DNA from: Streptococcus sp. VT 162
Lineage (GTDB): Bacteria; Bacillota; Bacilli; Lactobacillales; Streptococcaceae
Assembly (NCBI GenBank): GCA_000688775.2
Contig: CP007628.2
Span: 1,364,001-1,428,000, forward strand
Direction of reading: 5' to 3'
DNA: 64,000 nucleotides
The notes beneath the pieces are model-generated. The model was not told the origin of the DNA. It ran no database searches and saw only the letters and a program-made list of their open reading frames with translations. The position numbers and the translations under genes are program-made. Numbering within the stretch: the stretch's first letter is position 1; the number at the start of each line of letters is the position of its first letter. Shown piece by piece: positions 23,686-32,291 of this stretch.

Positions 23686-24567
23686 TTAAGCTTTACCTTC
23701 TGAACCGAATACGTCGATACGTTCTTCAACTGATGCTTGGATAGCTTTTACACCGTCAGCCAAGAATTTACGTGGGTCGAAGAGTTTTTTCTTGTCGTAT
23801 TCTGCTTCGTTTGCTTCGTAGTCACGAGCAAATTTACGAGTTGCGTTAGCGAATGCGATTTGGCATTCAGTGTTAACGTTAACTTTCGCAACACCAAGTT
23901 TGATAGCTGCTTGGATTTGGTCATCAGGAATACCTGAACCACCGTGCAATACGATTGGGAAGCCTGGTACAGCTTCAGTCAATTTTTGCAAGTGGTCAAG
24001 GTGAAGACCTTTCCAGTTTGCAGGGTATGGACCGTGGATGTTACCGATACCAGCTGCCAAGAAGTCGATACCAGTTGCAACCATTGCTTTAGCATCTTCG
24101 ATTGGAGCCAATTCACCATCACCGATGATTCCGTCTTCTTCACCACCGATAGTTCCAACTTCAGCTTCTACTGATACACCATTTGCGTGAGCAAATTCTA
24201 CAACTTTACGAGCTTTTTCAAGGTTTTCTTCAACTGGAAGGTGTGAACCGTCAAACATAACTGAAGTATAACCAACTTGAATACACTCAAGTGCATCTTC
24301 GTAGTGACCGTGGTCAAGGTGGATAGCTACTGGTACAGTGATACCCATTGATTCAACAAGGTTAGCGATCAAGTTGCGAGCAACTTTGTAACCACCCATG
24401 TATTTAGCAGCACCCATTGAAGTTTGGATCAAAACTGGAGCTTTTTTAGCTTCTGCTGCGCGCAAGATAGCTTGAGTCCACTCAAGGTTGTTTGTGTTAA
24501 ATCCACCAACTGCATAACCGTTGTCACGAGCTGCTTGGACAAATTTTTCTGCTGAAACGATTGCCAT
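23686..24567 (-). CDS. fba: class II fructose-bisphosphate aldolase
   Basis: 293-residue zinc aldolase of glycolysis, cleaving fructose 1,6-bisphosphate to DHAP and GAP. The zinc ligands are visible in VAIHLDHGHYEDALE, in FLAAGIGNIHGPYPA and in IVLHGGSGIPDDQI; NVNTECQIAFA closes the phosphate site. The codon bias is strong, as expected for a highly expressed gene. Its promoter has an extended -10 (TGA TAAAAT) at 24616-24621, and a GGAGG ribosome site precedes the ATG. Confidence 0.98.
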   Translation of the reverse strand: MAIVSAEKFVQAARDNGYAVGGFNTNNLEWTQAILRAAEAKKAPVLIQTSMGAAKYMGGYKVARNLIANLVESMGITVPVAIHLDHGHYEDALECIQVGYTSVMFDGSHLPVEENLEKARKVVEFAHANGVSVEAEVGTIGGEEDGIIGDGELAPIEDAKAMVATGIDFLAAGIGNIHGPYPANWKGLHLDHLQKLTEAVPGFPIVLHGGSGIPDDQIQAAIKLGVAKVNVNTECQIAFANATRKFARDYEANEAEYDKKKLFDPRKFLADGVKAIQASVEERIDVFGSEGKA

Positions 24568-24615
24568 TTGTCAGGCCTCCTATATATTTTTTGGGACATC
24601 CCATTTACATTGTTC

Positions 24616-24621
24616 ATTTTA
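24616..24621 (-). promoter_or_regulatory. fba extended -10 box
   Basis: The minus strand reads TGA TAAAAT, 48 nt before the fba ATG. Confidence 0.6.
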
Positions 24622-24706
24622 TCACTTTTTGATAAAAAAAGCTAGTTTTTCCCATACTTTAGATTGAATTTCTTCCAATCCAATCAATGTAAACCCTTTC
24701 TTTCCC

Positions 24707-26035
24707 TTAGTCTTGAGCGACTTTGGGATAACGTATGAAGAAGGTTAATCGATCATCTTGCATCTCAAAATGATAAGGTAATTTCTCATGTTCTAATAAA
24801 CTTTTGACCACAAAGAGCCCCATTCCTGAACCCTTGGCCTTGCGACTAGCATTGTCAGAAAAAGACTGGGCCAGTTTTTCCTGTTCTTCAGGACTACAGC
24901 TATTTTCGATATAGAGTTCCCCTTCTCTCTCGCCGATATGAACCAAGCCACCTGGAGTGGAGTGCTTGATAGCATTGCTGATGAGATTCGATAATATCAG
25001 TTTCATGACAGATGGGTTTATGTAAGCCTGCTGATGGGTTAGGCTAATGTCTACCTGAAGTTCTCGCTCCTTGGCGAGCAAAGCATAATCCTTGACCAAA
25101 CTTTGCGTCATCTGAAGGAGGTCAACCTCTTCTTTCTCGTCTCGCAATTCCTGCACAGAAGAGAGAGACAATATCTGGAGAACGTGGTGACTGAGGTCGT
25201 CCACAATTCCCAAGGCAACTCCCAGATAGTGATCTCTATCCTTATAACGGCCGATATTTTCTTTCATATTTTCGATTAGGATTTTCAAGCTGGCCAGTGG
25301 TGTTTTCAATTCATGAGAAGCTCCTCGCAGGAACTCAACCTTCATCTTTTCCAGCTGGAGAATGGCTTCATTCTTGTCATGCAAGTCCGCAATAACAGTC
25401 AAAAGGTGCTGGTAAAGGCTATTGATTTGTTCCTTGAGATCACCTATCTCATCCTTAGAATCCACGCGCAATCGCACTTGAGCATCTAGTTCCATCATTC
25501 TACGGGTCACCCGCTTGATTTCCAAAATCGGGGCAACAATGGTTCGAGCGTAGATGTAGGCTACCAAGAGGGAAATCAGAAAGGATGCCAGCAAGGTATA
25601 GGGGAGAAACTGGAGACTGATCTGCTCTGCTTCCTTTTGCAAATCCATGGACGCTAAAAACTGGAGAGTCATGGTGCTACCATCTTGCGTTTTCACCTCA
25701 CGCTCCTCGATAAAAAGGGAAGTAGTCTGGCGGTCCGTATCCAGAGGAAGATTGTCCTTGACTTCTAACTTGTCCTCGGTCATCTCTCCCTTGACAGCTC
25801 CTTTGATATCACTGGTCTGGGAATACAAGTCTAAGACTTGCTCGATACTTTGCCTATCCTTTCCATCTAGGGACTGGGCAATGGCTGTCGCTTTCTGGCC
25901 AATGGTTTCCTGACGGTGGCTCAGATAAGTTGACGGAAAGAGAAAATAAATGGCTAAATGAAGACAAATAACCAGAACACTAAAAATAGAGAAGGTATAG
26001 ATAAAAATCTTTGTAAATAAACCTGTTCGTTTCAT
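24707..26035 (-). CDS. vncS: sensor histidine kinase VncS
   Basis: 442-residue membrane kinase. It has two membrane segments (about 11-33 and 152-172) around an extracytoplasmic sensor loop, a HAMP region, a His-box FLRGASHELKTPLASL, an N-box LILSNLISNAIKHSTPGG and a G-box GSGMGLFVV. It should phosphorylate VncR, whose stop it overlaps by 4 nt (ATGA). Locus order and sequence match the pneumococcal vex/vnc locus. The early claim that this pair drives antibiotic-induced death has been disputed. Confidence 0.93.
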   Translation of the reverse strand: MKRTGLFTKIFIYTFSIFSVLVICLHLAIYFLFPSTYLSHRQETIGQKATAIAQSLDGKDRQSIEQVLDLYSQTSDIKGAVKGEMTEDKLEVKDNLPLDTDRQTTSLFIEEREVKTQDGSTMTLQFLASMDLQKEAEQISLQFLPYTLLASFLISLLVAYIYARTIVAPILEIKRVTRRMMELDAQVRLRVDSKDEIGDLKEQINSLYQHLLTVIADLHDKNEAILQLEKMKVEFLRGASHELKTPLASLKILIENMKENIGRYKDRDHYLGVALGIVDDLSHHVLQILSLSSVQELRDEKEEVDLLQMTQSLVKDYALLAKERELQVDISLTHQQAYINPSVMKLILSNLISNAIKHSTPGGLVHIGEREGELYIENSCSPEEQEKLAQSFSDNASRKAKGSGMGLFVVKSLLEHEKLPYHFEMQDDRLTFFIRYPKVAQD

Positions 26036-26688
26036 TTTCGCTCCAATTTATAACCAACATTGCGCACAGTGAGGATACAATCCAGGTCTAGCTTTTTCCG
26101 CAGTTCCTTGATATAGACATCAATGACGCGATCAAAGGGAACCTCATCTGTCGCCTTCCAGACAGCATCGATAATCTGAGAACGAGTCAAGGCCCGGCCT
26201 TCATTTTTAACCAGATAGTCCAGAATTTCTAACTCTTTGGCATTGATAGCCACTTCTTGACCTGCGAGGCTTGCACTGTAACTCTCAAAGTCCACCTTGG
26301 TATCCTTATAGGAGAAGACTCGTCCTGTATCGTAATAGCGCTTGAAAATCGCATCCACCCTCACTTTTAAGAGGGAGAGGGAGAAGGGTTTTTCCAGATA
26401 GCCGTCTGCCAGAGATGCAAAGGCGCCCATCTTATATTCTTCATCCTGGAAGGCAGTTAACATTAAGACAGGAACCTGACTGGTTTTACGAATCTCGGCT
26501 AGGACTTCTAAACCATTGAGTTTGGGCAGCTGGATATCCAGTAAAACTAGTGCTACTTCATAGCTGGAAAATTGTTCTAGAGCTTCTTGACCGTCCGCAG
26601 CCTCAATGGTTTCATAACCACAATCCGTCAAATAGTCACTAATCCCCTCACGGATCATCTCTTCATCTTCTACAATTAAAATTTTCAT
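26032..26688 (-). CDS. vncR: OmpR-family response regulator VncR
   Basis: 218 residues. The receiver domain has the acidic pair in IVEDEEMI, the phospho-acceptor Asp in VLLDIQLPKLNG and Lys in YLEKPFS. The C-terminal winged helix contains ALTRSQIIDAVWKATDEVPF and VIDVYIKELRKKL. It is cotranscribed with vncS. A strong hairpin separates it from vex3, so it may have its own promoter. The RBS is weak, with AAGGAATG 20 nt upstream. Confidence 0.94.
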   Translation of the reverse strand: MKILIVEDEEMIREGISDYLTDCGYETIEAADGQEALEQFSSYEVALVLLDIQLPKLNGLEVLAEIRKTSQVPVLMLTAFQDEEYKMGAFASLADGYLEKPFSLSLLKVRVDAIFKRYYDTGRVFSYKDTKVDFESYSASLAGQEVAINAKELEILDYLVKNEGRALTRSQIIDAVWKATDEVPFDRVIDVYIKELRKKLDLDCILTVRNVGYKLERK

Positions 26689-26776
26689 AGAAAAAACGGT
26701 TCACATTCCTTTAAATTTCTTGTAAATCTTCTCTGTTTCATCCTGATAGGAAGAGTTCTTATCAAGAGAAAACAGA

Positions 26777-26832
26777 TAAAAATGCTACCTATATTATACC
26801 CCATTTAGGGGAGAATAGGTAGCAAGTTTTTT
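26777..26832 (-). terminator. hairpin between vex3 and vncR
   Basis: Minus strand CTACCTATTCTCCCC and GGGGTATAATATAGGTAG form a long stem followed by CATTTTT; the plus strand also ends in a T run. It should end most vex transcripts. A TATAAT inside the right arm could in turn act as a -10 for vncRS. Confidence 0.75.
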
Positions 26833-28210
26833 ATTCGCTATCGAGCAAGAGCTCTTTTGGTTGTTTTCTGAGGAGATTGCTTGAGGCAAGCGCCATAACG
26901 AGAACCACTAGAACCAAGGCAAGGACAAAGACGATGATAAAGTCTGATGTCTGAATAGAAATATCTAGGCTCGACAAGGTCTTACTAAAGCCATCTACTT
27001 CTGCACCACCACCAAGATTAGAGGCTTGAGCAGCCTTGCTGGCTTGCTTGGCAACACCTGAAGTGACATTGGCAAGAACCGTATTTCCGATGGCACGGGC
27101 TGTGTAGTTGGCTAGGAAGTAAGCAGAAATAAGAGCAGGAATAGCAATCAAGATAGATTCGGTAATGAATTGCCCCAAGATACTTGCCTGCTTGAGACCG
27201 ATAGAGAGGAGGATTCCCACTTCCTTGCGACGGGCGTTAATCCAAAGACTAAGCAAGAGTGCAAGGAGAAGGACTGAGAAGCTCAAGCTACCCCAGAAGA
27301 GGAGGTTGGCCATCTTGTACATACCAGAGATGGATTGCTCAAGAGCTGGGTAGTTAGAGGAGCTCTTCACAAGTGTGTAGCTCTTCCAGTTGATACCACT
27401 GATACCATTCAACTCTTTCATGACATCATCCAAGTTCTTGTCTGCTGTTACAAAGAAGGTTGCGTCCCCATAAATAGCTGTGTCTTCTGTGTATCCATAA
27501 AGTTTTGCAGCTGTGTGAATGTCTGTGATAGCTGTATTTTCATAGAGTTCTTGTGAATAGGTTACTGCTGACTTATTGTGACCATCAAATAGTCCCTTGA
27601 TTGTCACTTCAACTGTTTCCTTGGCCCCTTTTTCATTGTCTGCATCATAGACATTAGAGTCCAATTTGACCTTATCTCCAACTTTCCAGCCATGTTTGGC
27701 TGCCAAGTCCTTATGCATGAGGATCTTGTCCTTATCATCGTTGGTCAGGTGCTCACCTTCAACTAGTTTGTAAGAGCCAGAGACAAACTTGTCTTCTTTA
27801 GAGGAGTCATTGACACCTGTAATCATCAAGCTGCTTCCAAACCGTTTGGCACGGTCTGCAGTGAGATTTTTCTTGGTTTCTGGCGTTTCGATGAGGTCGT
27901 ATCCAGTCAAATCTCCGATGGCGTTGATGCGTTTAACATAAGACTCGATGGCCTTATTTTCGGTGATTTTTTTGATATCCTCACCCTTGATATTCCCAGA
28001 ACCACGTGGCGTTCCTTGATTGACGCGACGATTGATTTGCATGGAGAAACTATTAGTGATATTTTTAAAAGTCTCCTGAGAAGCCTTGGCAGTAGCTCCC
28101 TTGATTGACAAGCCGACCAAACTCAAGCTCGCCATGAGGAGAATAATCAGGAAGATAACAATCGATTTGAAAAACTTCCTTGTAACATAGGCAAATGCGT
28201 TGTGTAACAT
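26831..28210 (-). CDS. vex3: ABC transporter permease Vex3
   Basis: 459-residue FtsX/MacB-type permease: one N-terminal membrane helix (FKSIVIFLIILLMASLSLVG), a large extracytoplasmic domain of about 240 residues, and three C-terminal membrane segments. The ISIQTSDFIIVFVLALVLVV end is typical. With Vex1 and the ATPase Vex2 it forms a MacB-like complex of unknown natural substrate. It is separated from vex2 by an unusual 285-bp gap holding an inverted-repeat element. Confidence 0.9.
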   Translation of the reverse strand: MLHNAFAYVTRKFFKSIVIFLIILLMASLSLVGLSIKGATAKASQETFKNITNSFSMQINRRVNQGTPRGSGNIKGEDIKKITENKAIESYVKRINAIGDLTGYDLIETPETKKNLTADRAKRFGSSLMITGVNDSSKEDKFVSGSYKLVEGEHLTNDDKDKILMHKDLAAKHGWKVGDKVKLDSNVYDADNEKGAKETVEVTIKGLFDGHNKSAVTYSQELYENTAITDIHTAAKLYGYTEDTAIYGDATFFVTADKNLDDVMKELNGISGINWKSYTLVKSSSNYPALEQSISGMYKMANLLFWGSLSFSVLLLALLLSLWINARRKEVGILLSIGLKQASILGQFITESILIAIPALISAYFLANYTARAIGNTVLANVTSGVAKQASKAAQASNLGGGAEVDGFSKTLSSLDISIQTSDFIIVFVLALVLVVLVMALASSNLLRKQPKELLLDSE

Positions 28211-28272
28211 AGGTTCCCTTTCTAGATTTTGTTCTATTTCAATGTCTTATAACTTATATAAATTATTTTTTT

Positions 28273-28412
28273 ACTATTTCCCTTAGATTGTGCGGACGGG
28301 AGCAACTTCCTGTAGGAATTTCATCCCTAATTTTTGAGCCATATGTCTCAAAAATTCCGGCCTAGATAATAACTTTGTTATTATCTAGGCTATCACTACC
28401 TCGGGAAATAGT
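28273..28412. repeat. 140-bp element with 10-bp terminal inverted repeats
   Basis: ACTATTTCCC (28273-28282) and GGGAAATAGT (28403-28412) are perfect inverted repeats. Inside lie two more hairpins: AATTTTTGAG/CTCAAAAATT and CTAGATAATAA/TTATTATCTAG. It has no ORF. It sits between vex2 and vex3. The form is that of a miniature mobile element or a structured intercistronic RNA; I see no target-site duplication. Confidence 0.6.
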
Positions 28413-28495
28413 TGTTAAAGACTCACTTCGTTTATTATTACTTTACACGTATCTGGTTACCAACTAATACTATTTTAAAGTTTAATAACTAGATT

Positions 28496-29128
28496 CTATA
28501 TTTCAGTCAATTTCTTATCCTTCAATTCAAGTGTAATATCTGATGCTTGTGCCACTTCTTTACTGTGAGTGACGACGATCACACATTTACCTGTTTTCTC
28601 GGCAAGTGATTTGAGCAGTTCGATAATATCTCCAGCAGTTTTAGGGTCCAGATTTCCTGTTGGCTCATCAGCTAGAATAACTGGAGATTCTGATACCAAA
28701 CTGCGAGCGATGGCCACACGTTGCTGTTGACCACCTGATAACTGGAGAACGTTCCGCTTGATCTGACTTTCATCCAAACCAAGCTCAAGAAGTGTATCCT
28801 TGCTTGCTTTTTTGTTGACCAAGCGGATATTTTCCAGCGGAGAAAGATAATCTATCAAGTTATAATTTTGAAAGACCAGGGAAATATGGTGCATGCGATG
28901 GTAAGAATACCCCTTGTTCCGAATGTCCTCTCCTTGGAAAAGGATAGAACCTTCAACAGGGCTATCTAGACCAGCCAGTAAGGACAAGAGAGTGGATTTT
29001 CCTGCTCCTGACTCACCAATGATACTATAAAATTTTCCGGGTTCAAAATTATACTTGATCTGATATAAAACTGCTTCAGCAGTGTTCTTATAACGGTAGG
29101 TAACATCTTGCAATTGTAATAAAGTCAT
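28496..29128 (-). CDS. vex2: ABC transporter ATP-binding protein Vex2
   Basis: 210-residue MacB/LolD-type ATPase. Walker A is GESGAGKS, the Q-loop FQNYNLIDYL, the signature LSGGQQQR, Walker B VILADEPTGNLD and the H-loop VTHS. The gene lies between the two Vex permeases in order vex1-vex2-vex3. The ATG at 29128 has GGAG before it. Both intercistronic gaps around this gene carry inserted repeats. Confidence 0.92.
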   Translation of the reverse strand: MTLLQLQDVTYRYKNTAEAVLYQIKYNFEPGKFYSIIGESGAGKSTLLSLLAGLDSPVEGSILFQGEDIRNKGYSYHRMHHISLVFQNYNLIDYLSPLENIRLVNKKASKDTLLELGLDESQIKRNVLQLSGGQQQRVAIARSLVSESPVILADEPTGNLDPKTAGDIIELLKSLAEKTGKCVIVVTHSKEVAQASDITLELKDKKLTEI

Positions 29129-29143
29129 GATTTCTCCTTCTTA

Positions 29144-29254
29144 TACTCAATGAAAATCTAAGATTAAACTAGAAAGCTAACCGCAGGTTGCTCAAAGCAC
29201 AGCTTTGAGGTCGCAGATAAGACTGACACGGTTTGAAGAGATTTTCGAAGAGTA
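29144..29254 (-). repeat. BOX element between vex1 and vex2
   Basis: Read on the minus strand it starts TACTCTTCGAAAATCTCTTC (boxA). It continues with a central CCTCAAAG/CTTTGAG hairpin and ends TTTTCATTGAGTA (boxC). It begins immediately after the vex1 TAA and ends 15 nt before vex2, filling almost the whole gap. Confidence 0.9.
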
Positions 29255-30532
29255 TTAACTAATAGATGATAAAATTTCTTTTGGCGATTTTCTAAATAAG
29301 AATACGAAACAAAGGGCTACTGATAAGCAACCAATCAGGAGCAGAAAGACATAGGATTCTGCAAAGGATAGGAGACTGGTTGATAGACCGCTTGCTTTGG
29401 CCAGCGTGTCCTGTAAGGTTGCCTGATCTCCACTGGCTAGTACAGTTTGGAGCAGATAGGATGTGATGGCATTTCCAGCGATAAAGGATGGAAGCAAAGC
29501 TCCAAGAGATACCAACACTACTTCTAAACAGAATTGTAGGAAGATTGAACTCTTGCCTTTTCCAAGTGCGAGTAGAATCCCCACTTCGTAGACCCTTTCT
29601 CTCAACCAGAGGGACAAGACCAAAATTAAGGCTCCAGCTCCAGCTATCAACATCCCATAAAGGAAGATGGTGAGGAAGGTTTGGAAGGTTGCCACTGAGT
29701 CTTTAATTTGTTCAAAGGCCTTGTTTTCCTTCTCAACTTGGTAACCTTGACTTTCTAAAGCCAAGTTTTCCACCTGCTTCATGAGTCCGTCCATTTCCTT
29801 AGGATTTTCTACATAGAAGCGCGCTGCACTAACTTGAGGCTCACTATTTCCCAAAAGGGTTTGGCTACTTTCATAGTCAGTAAAGACTTGGTTTTCACTG
29901 AAGTCAGAAGATAAGCCTGTGAACTTTTCTTGTTTTTTACCAGAAAAGATACCGACAATTTCAAACTCAACTGTTTGCCCTTTTCCAGCTTCTGACTGAC
30001 CAGCATCCAAGCGAATCTTGTCATGAAGCGAAAGACCGTTCTTCTTGGCCAACTCTTCGTGGATAAGGATTTTCTTGGAATCCCCTTTTTGAAGGTGTCG
30101 CCCTTCTTTTAGATTGAAAGCCGAACTGGTAAAGGTGACATCCTTGGATGAATCCTCGAGAGCCGTTAAGCTAACCAAGTTCTTGTCCGCGGCTGACAAA
30201 TCATCACGTTCTACGCTCTGCTCACCACTCACCGCTTCCTTGTCTTTCAGTTTTGCGACCGTTTCGAGTTCAGGAGAGACATTTTCCAGTCCCTTAATCT
30301 TGCTCACGGATGCAAGGTCAGACAACTTGAAGGTCTGTCCATTTTCGATCTTTTTGATAGAAAAAGAAGTATTGAGTGATTTGTAAAGATTGCTTTCTAC
30401 TGTTTTGTTGGACTTCATCAGAGTCAAACAGGCTGAAATTCCTGCTAAAAGGACAAATAAAATCAGAAATAAAATAAAACTTCTCAGTCGTTTTCTGCTG
30501 ACATAAGCCCAAGCTCTTTGGATTGGATTCAT
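29255..30532 (-). CDS. vex1: ABC transporter permease Vex1
   Basis: 425-residue FtsX-type permease. It opens MNPIQRAWAYVSRKRLRSF and has a first membrane helix (FILFLILFVLLAGISACL), an extracytoplasmic domain of about 230 residues and three C-terminal membrane segments. It parallels Vex3 in layout. It is first in the vex operon, with an AGGTG ribosome site and a -10 TATAAT at 30558-30563 on the minus strand. Its stop codon abuts the BOX element. Confidence 0.92.
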   Translation of the reverse strand: MNPIQRAWAYVSRKRLRSFILFLILFVLLAGISACLTLMKSNKTVESNLYKSLNTSFSIKKIENGQTFKLSDLASVSKIKGLENVSPELETVAKLKDKEAVSGEQSVERDDLSAADKNLVSLTALEDSSKDVTFTSSAFNLKEGRHLQKGDSKKILIHEELAKKNGLSLHDKIRLDAGQSEAGKGQTVEFEIVGIFSGKKQEKFTGLSSDFSENQVFTDYESSQTLLGNSEPQVSAARFYVENPKEMDGLMKQVENLALESQGYQVEKENKAFEQIKDSVATFQTFLTIFLYGMLIAGAGALILVLSLWLRERVYEVGILLALGKGKSSIFLQFCLEVVLVSLGALLPSFIAGNAITSYLLQTVLASGDQATLQDTLAKASGLSTSLLSFAESYVFLLLIGCLSVALCFVFLFRKSPKEILSSIS

Positions 30533-30557
30533 TTGTCACCTCCATATTTGTAAGACT

Positions 30558-30563
30558 ATTATA
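30558..30563 (-). promoter_or_regulatory. vex1 -10 box
   Basis: TATAAT on the minus strand 25 nt before the ATG; no clear -35. Confidence 0.5.
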
Positions 30564-30618
30564 AAATCCAAATATGAAATGTTTATGAAATCAAAAATTT
30601 TTTTTGATTTATTTTTTG

Positions 30619-30652
30619 AAAAAAAGCTGGTATTTCTACCAGCTCCATTTTT
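30619..30652 (-). terminator. terminator of CPBP protease gene
   Basis: Minus strand GAGCTGGTA-GAAA-TACCAGCTTTTTTTC, directly after the gene end at 30667. Confidence 0.9.
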
Positions 30653-30666
30653 ATAACTGTATCCAC

Positions 30667-31278
30667 TCAAAGCAAAGAAAATGCAGAAACTAAACCAGAG
30701 AGGATGTTGGCTGTGGCATGCATTAGCCAACTTGGTAAAATTGATCCTCCTGCTATCTTTTCATTAACAAAACCAAGATAAGCTGCTATTGCTCCAGTAA
30801 AAAATACAATGAAAAAAGTGACTTCCAAACTCACTACTGAAGCAAATAATACTCCATGAAGCAATCCAAAAGCGAAAGCCTGTATGGTATTTGCAAAAAC
30901 AAACGGCATGTGATTTGCCATTCGTTTCAGTAGAAAACCTCTAAATAATAGTTCCTCTGGTAAAGATGTTTGCAAAATACTGTAAATTAGAATACTTGGT
31001 AAAGCCTTATATTCCATAGCAGAAAAAGCCGAAGTAGCTGTTTCTAGACTACGCGTAAGAGGAAAGATAAGGATAGAAAAAATAGTAAATAAGGAAAATC
31101 CCCCCACCATCCATAAAATCAGATGCAAAGTTTTTACTCTTTTGATAGCTTTTAGTCCGATCCATTCCATAAACGGAACTTTCCCCCTCATAGTCATAAA
31201 CCACCAGATAGAAGGTAGTAAAATAATAAAGAGAATTTGAATAAAGGCGCTCATTATTCGCTGAAGTTCATTAACCAT
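30667..31278 (-). CDS. CPBP intramembrane metalloprotease
   Basis: 203-residue membrane protein with about six segments. The CPBP/Abi motif 1 is PEELLFRGFLLKRM (paired Glu and Arg), motif 2 FAFGLLHG, and a later His lies in WLMHATANI. Members include bacteriocin self-immunity proteins and protease-like enzymes; the role here is unknown. It has a strong GGAGG ribosome site and its own terminator, and lies next to the vex operon. Confidence 0.85.
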   Translation of the reverse strand: MVNELQRIMSAFIQILFIILLPSIWWFMTMRGKVPFMEWIGLKAIKRVKTLHLILWMVGGFSLFTIFSILIFPLTRSLETATSAFSAMEYKALPSILIYSILQTSLPEELLFRGFLLKRMANHMPFVFANTIQAFAFGLLHGVLFASVVSLEVTFFIVFFTGAIAAYLGFVNEKIAGGSILPSWLMHATANILSGLVSAFSLL

Positions 31279-31462
31279 CGTAATCCTCCTTTACACTTTT
31301 GAAATACTCATTTCAAATACCAAATGACTATCTAGTCCTCCTTTCCTACCTTTTATACAACTTTAACTAAACCTATTAGCATCCATTACTCGATGATCTT
31401 TCATATAAGACTTTTTACTGTTACTTTCTATCTATATTATAGCACTATTTATAAAGAAAAAG

Positions 31463-31492
31463 AAAAAACAAGAAAGGTAGACCTCTCTTGTT
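31463..31492 (-). terminator. second hairpin after tRNA-Leu
   Basis: Minus strand ACAAGAGAGG-TCTA-CCTTTCTTGT followed by TTTTTTC. The rest of 31279-31513 contains no gene. Confidence 0.7.
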
Positions 31493-31513
31493 GAATAGTC
31501 ACTATATAAGCTA

Positions 31514-31543
31514 ACAAAAAAGAGCTAGCCAAAGCTAACTCTT
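31514..31543 (-). terminator. tRNA-Leu terminator
   Basis: Minus strand AGAGTTAGC-TTTG-GCTAGCTCT followed by TTTTTT, starting 6 nt after the tRNA. Confidence 0.85.
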
Positions 31544-31549
31544 ACCCTA

Positions 31550-31635
31550 TGCGGAGAGAGGGACTTGAACCCTCACGACCTAAAGCGGTCACAGGATCCT
31601 TAGTCCTGCGCGTCTGCCAATTCCGCCATCCCCGC
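31550..31635 (-). tRNA. tRNA-Leu (anticodon AAG)
   Basis: 86-nt class II tRNA on the minus strand. The acceptor stem GCGGGGA/TCTCCGC has one G:T pair, the anticodon stem CAGGA/TCCTG encloses loop CTAAGGA (anticodon AAG), and there is a long variable arm (TGACCGCTTTAGGTCG) and a T-loop GGTTCAAGTCC. Confidence 0.97.
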
Positions 31636-31715
31636 GTCGATTACTTTACTAGTATATCAACTTTCAAAATCTTTGTCAACACTTTTTTCAGATTTTTTTC
31701 ATTTTTCCAACAGGC

Positions 31716-32291
31716 TTATAGTTCAATTTCAGCAAGGTTTTCATCCAGTAATTTGGCTCCCAATGTGTTCTTAAAATGCCCAAGAGCAAACTGATGATTT
31801 TCTGGCCAAATAGAGGCAACCGCAGGCTTGACAATCTCTATTTGATAACCTAAATTATAGGCATCAATAGCCGTATGAAGGACGCAAATGTCAGTCAACA
31901 CACCAGTCAAAATGACCGTATCTACCCGACGTTCCCGCAAACGGATATCTAAGTCCGTTCCTGAAAATGCTGAATAGTGACGCTTGTCCATCCAAAAGAC
32001 ACGACTATCCGCCTCATGCTCAGCATAAAAGTCAGCTAGGGGGCCATAAAGGTTACGCCCACTAGTTCCGATGATGTTGTGTGGTGGAAAAAGCTTGCTT
32101 TCTGGGTGGAATGTATCCTTCTCCTCATGAGCATCAATGGTGAAAAAGACATAGTCTCCACGATTAAAAGCTAATCTGGTTGCCTGATAAATGGCTTTTG
32201 ATATTGCTTGAGCAGGTGCTCCAGCAGTTAGCTTTCCATGGTCTGCTACGAAATCCTCTGTATAGTCAATCGAGATTAAAGCCTTTGCCAT
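31716..32291 (-). CDS. pncA: nicotinamidase / isochorismatase-family hydrolase
   Basis: 191-residue cysteine hydrolase. The catalytic Asp lies in ALISIDYTEDF, the metal-binding Asp/His in TIDAHEEKDTFHPES, the Lys in WMDKRHYSAF and the Cys in VLTGVLTDICVLHTA. It should convert nicotinamide to nicotinate for NAD salvage. It follows codY directly (its start overlaps the codY stop by one base), an arrangement I recall from pneumococcus, so it is probably read from the codY promoter. Confidence 0.88.
   Translation of the reverse strand: MAKALISIDYTEDFVADHGKLTAGAPAQAISKAIYQATRLAFNRGDYVFFTIDAHEEKDTFHPESKLFPPHNIIGTSGRNLYGPLADFYAEHEADSRVFWMDKRHYSAFSGTDLDIRLRERRVDTVILTGVLTDICVLHTAIDAYNLGYQIEIVKPAVASIWPENHQFALGHFKNTLGAKLLDENLAEIEL

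Noticed and set aside
26701..26760. 18-codon frame MKQRRFTRNLKE... as Pep27
   Set aside because: It is in the right place but differs in length and sequence from Pep27 as I recall it and has a poor ribosome site; kept only as an observation.
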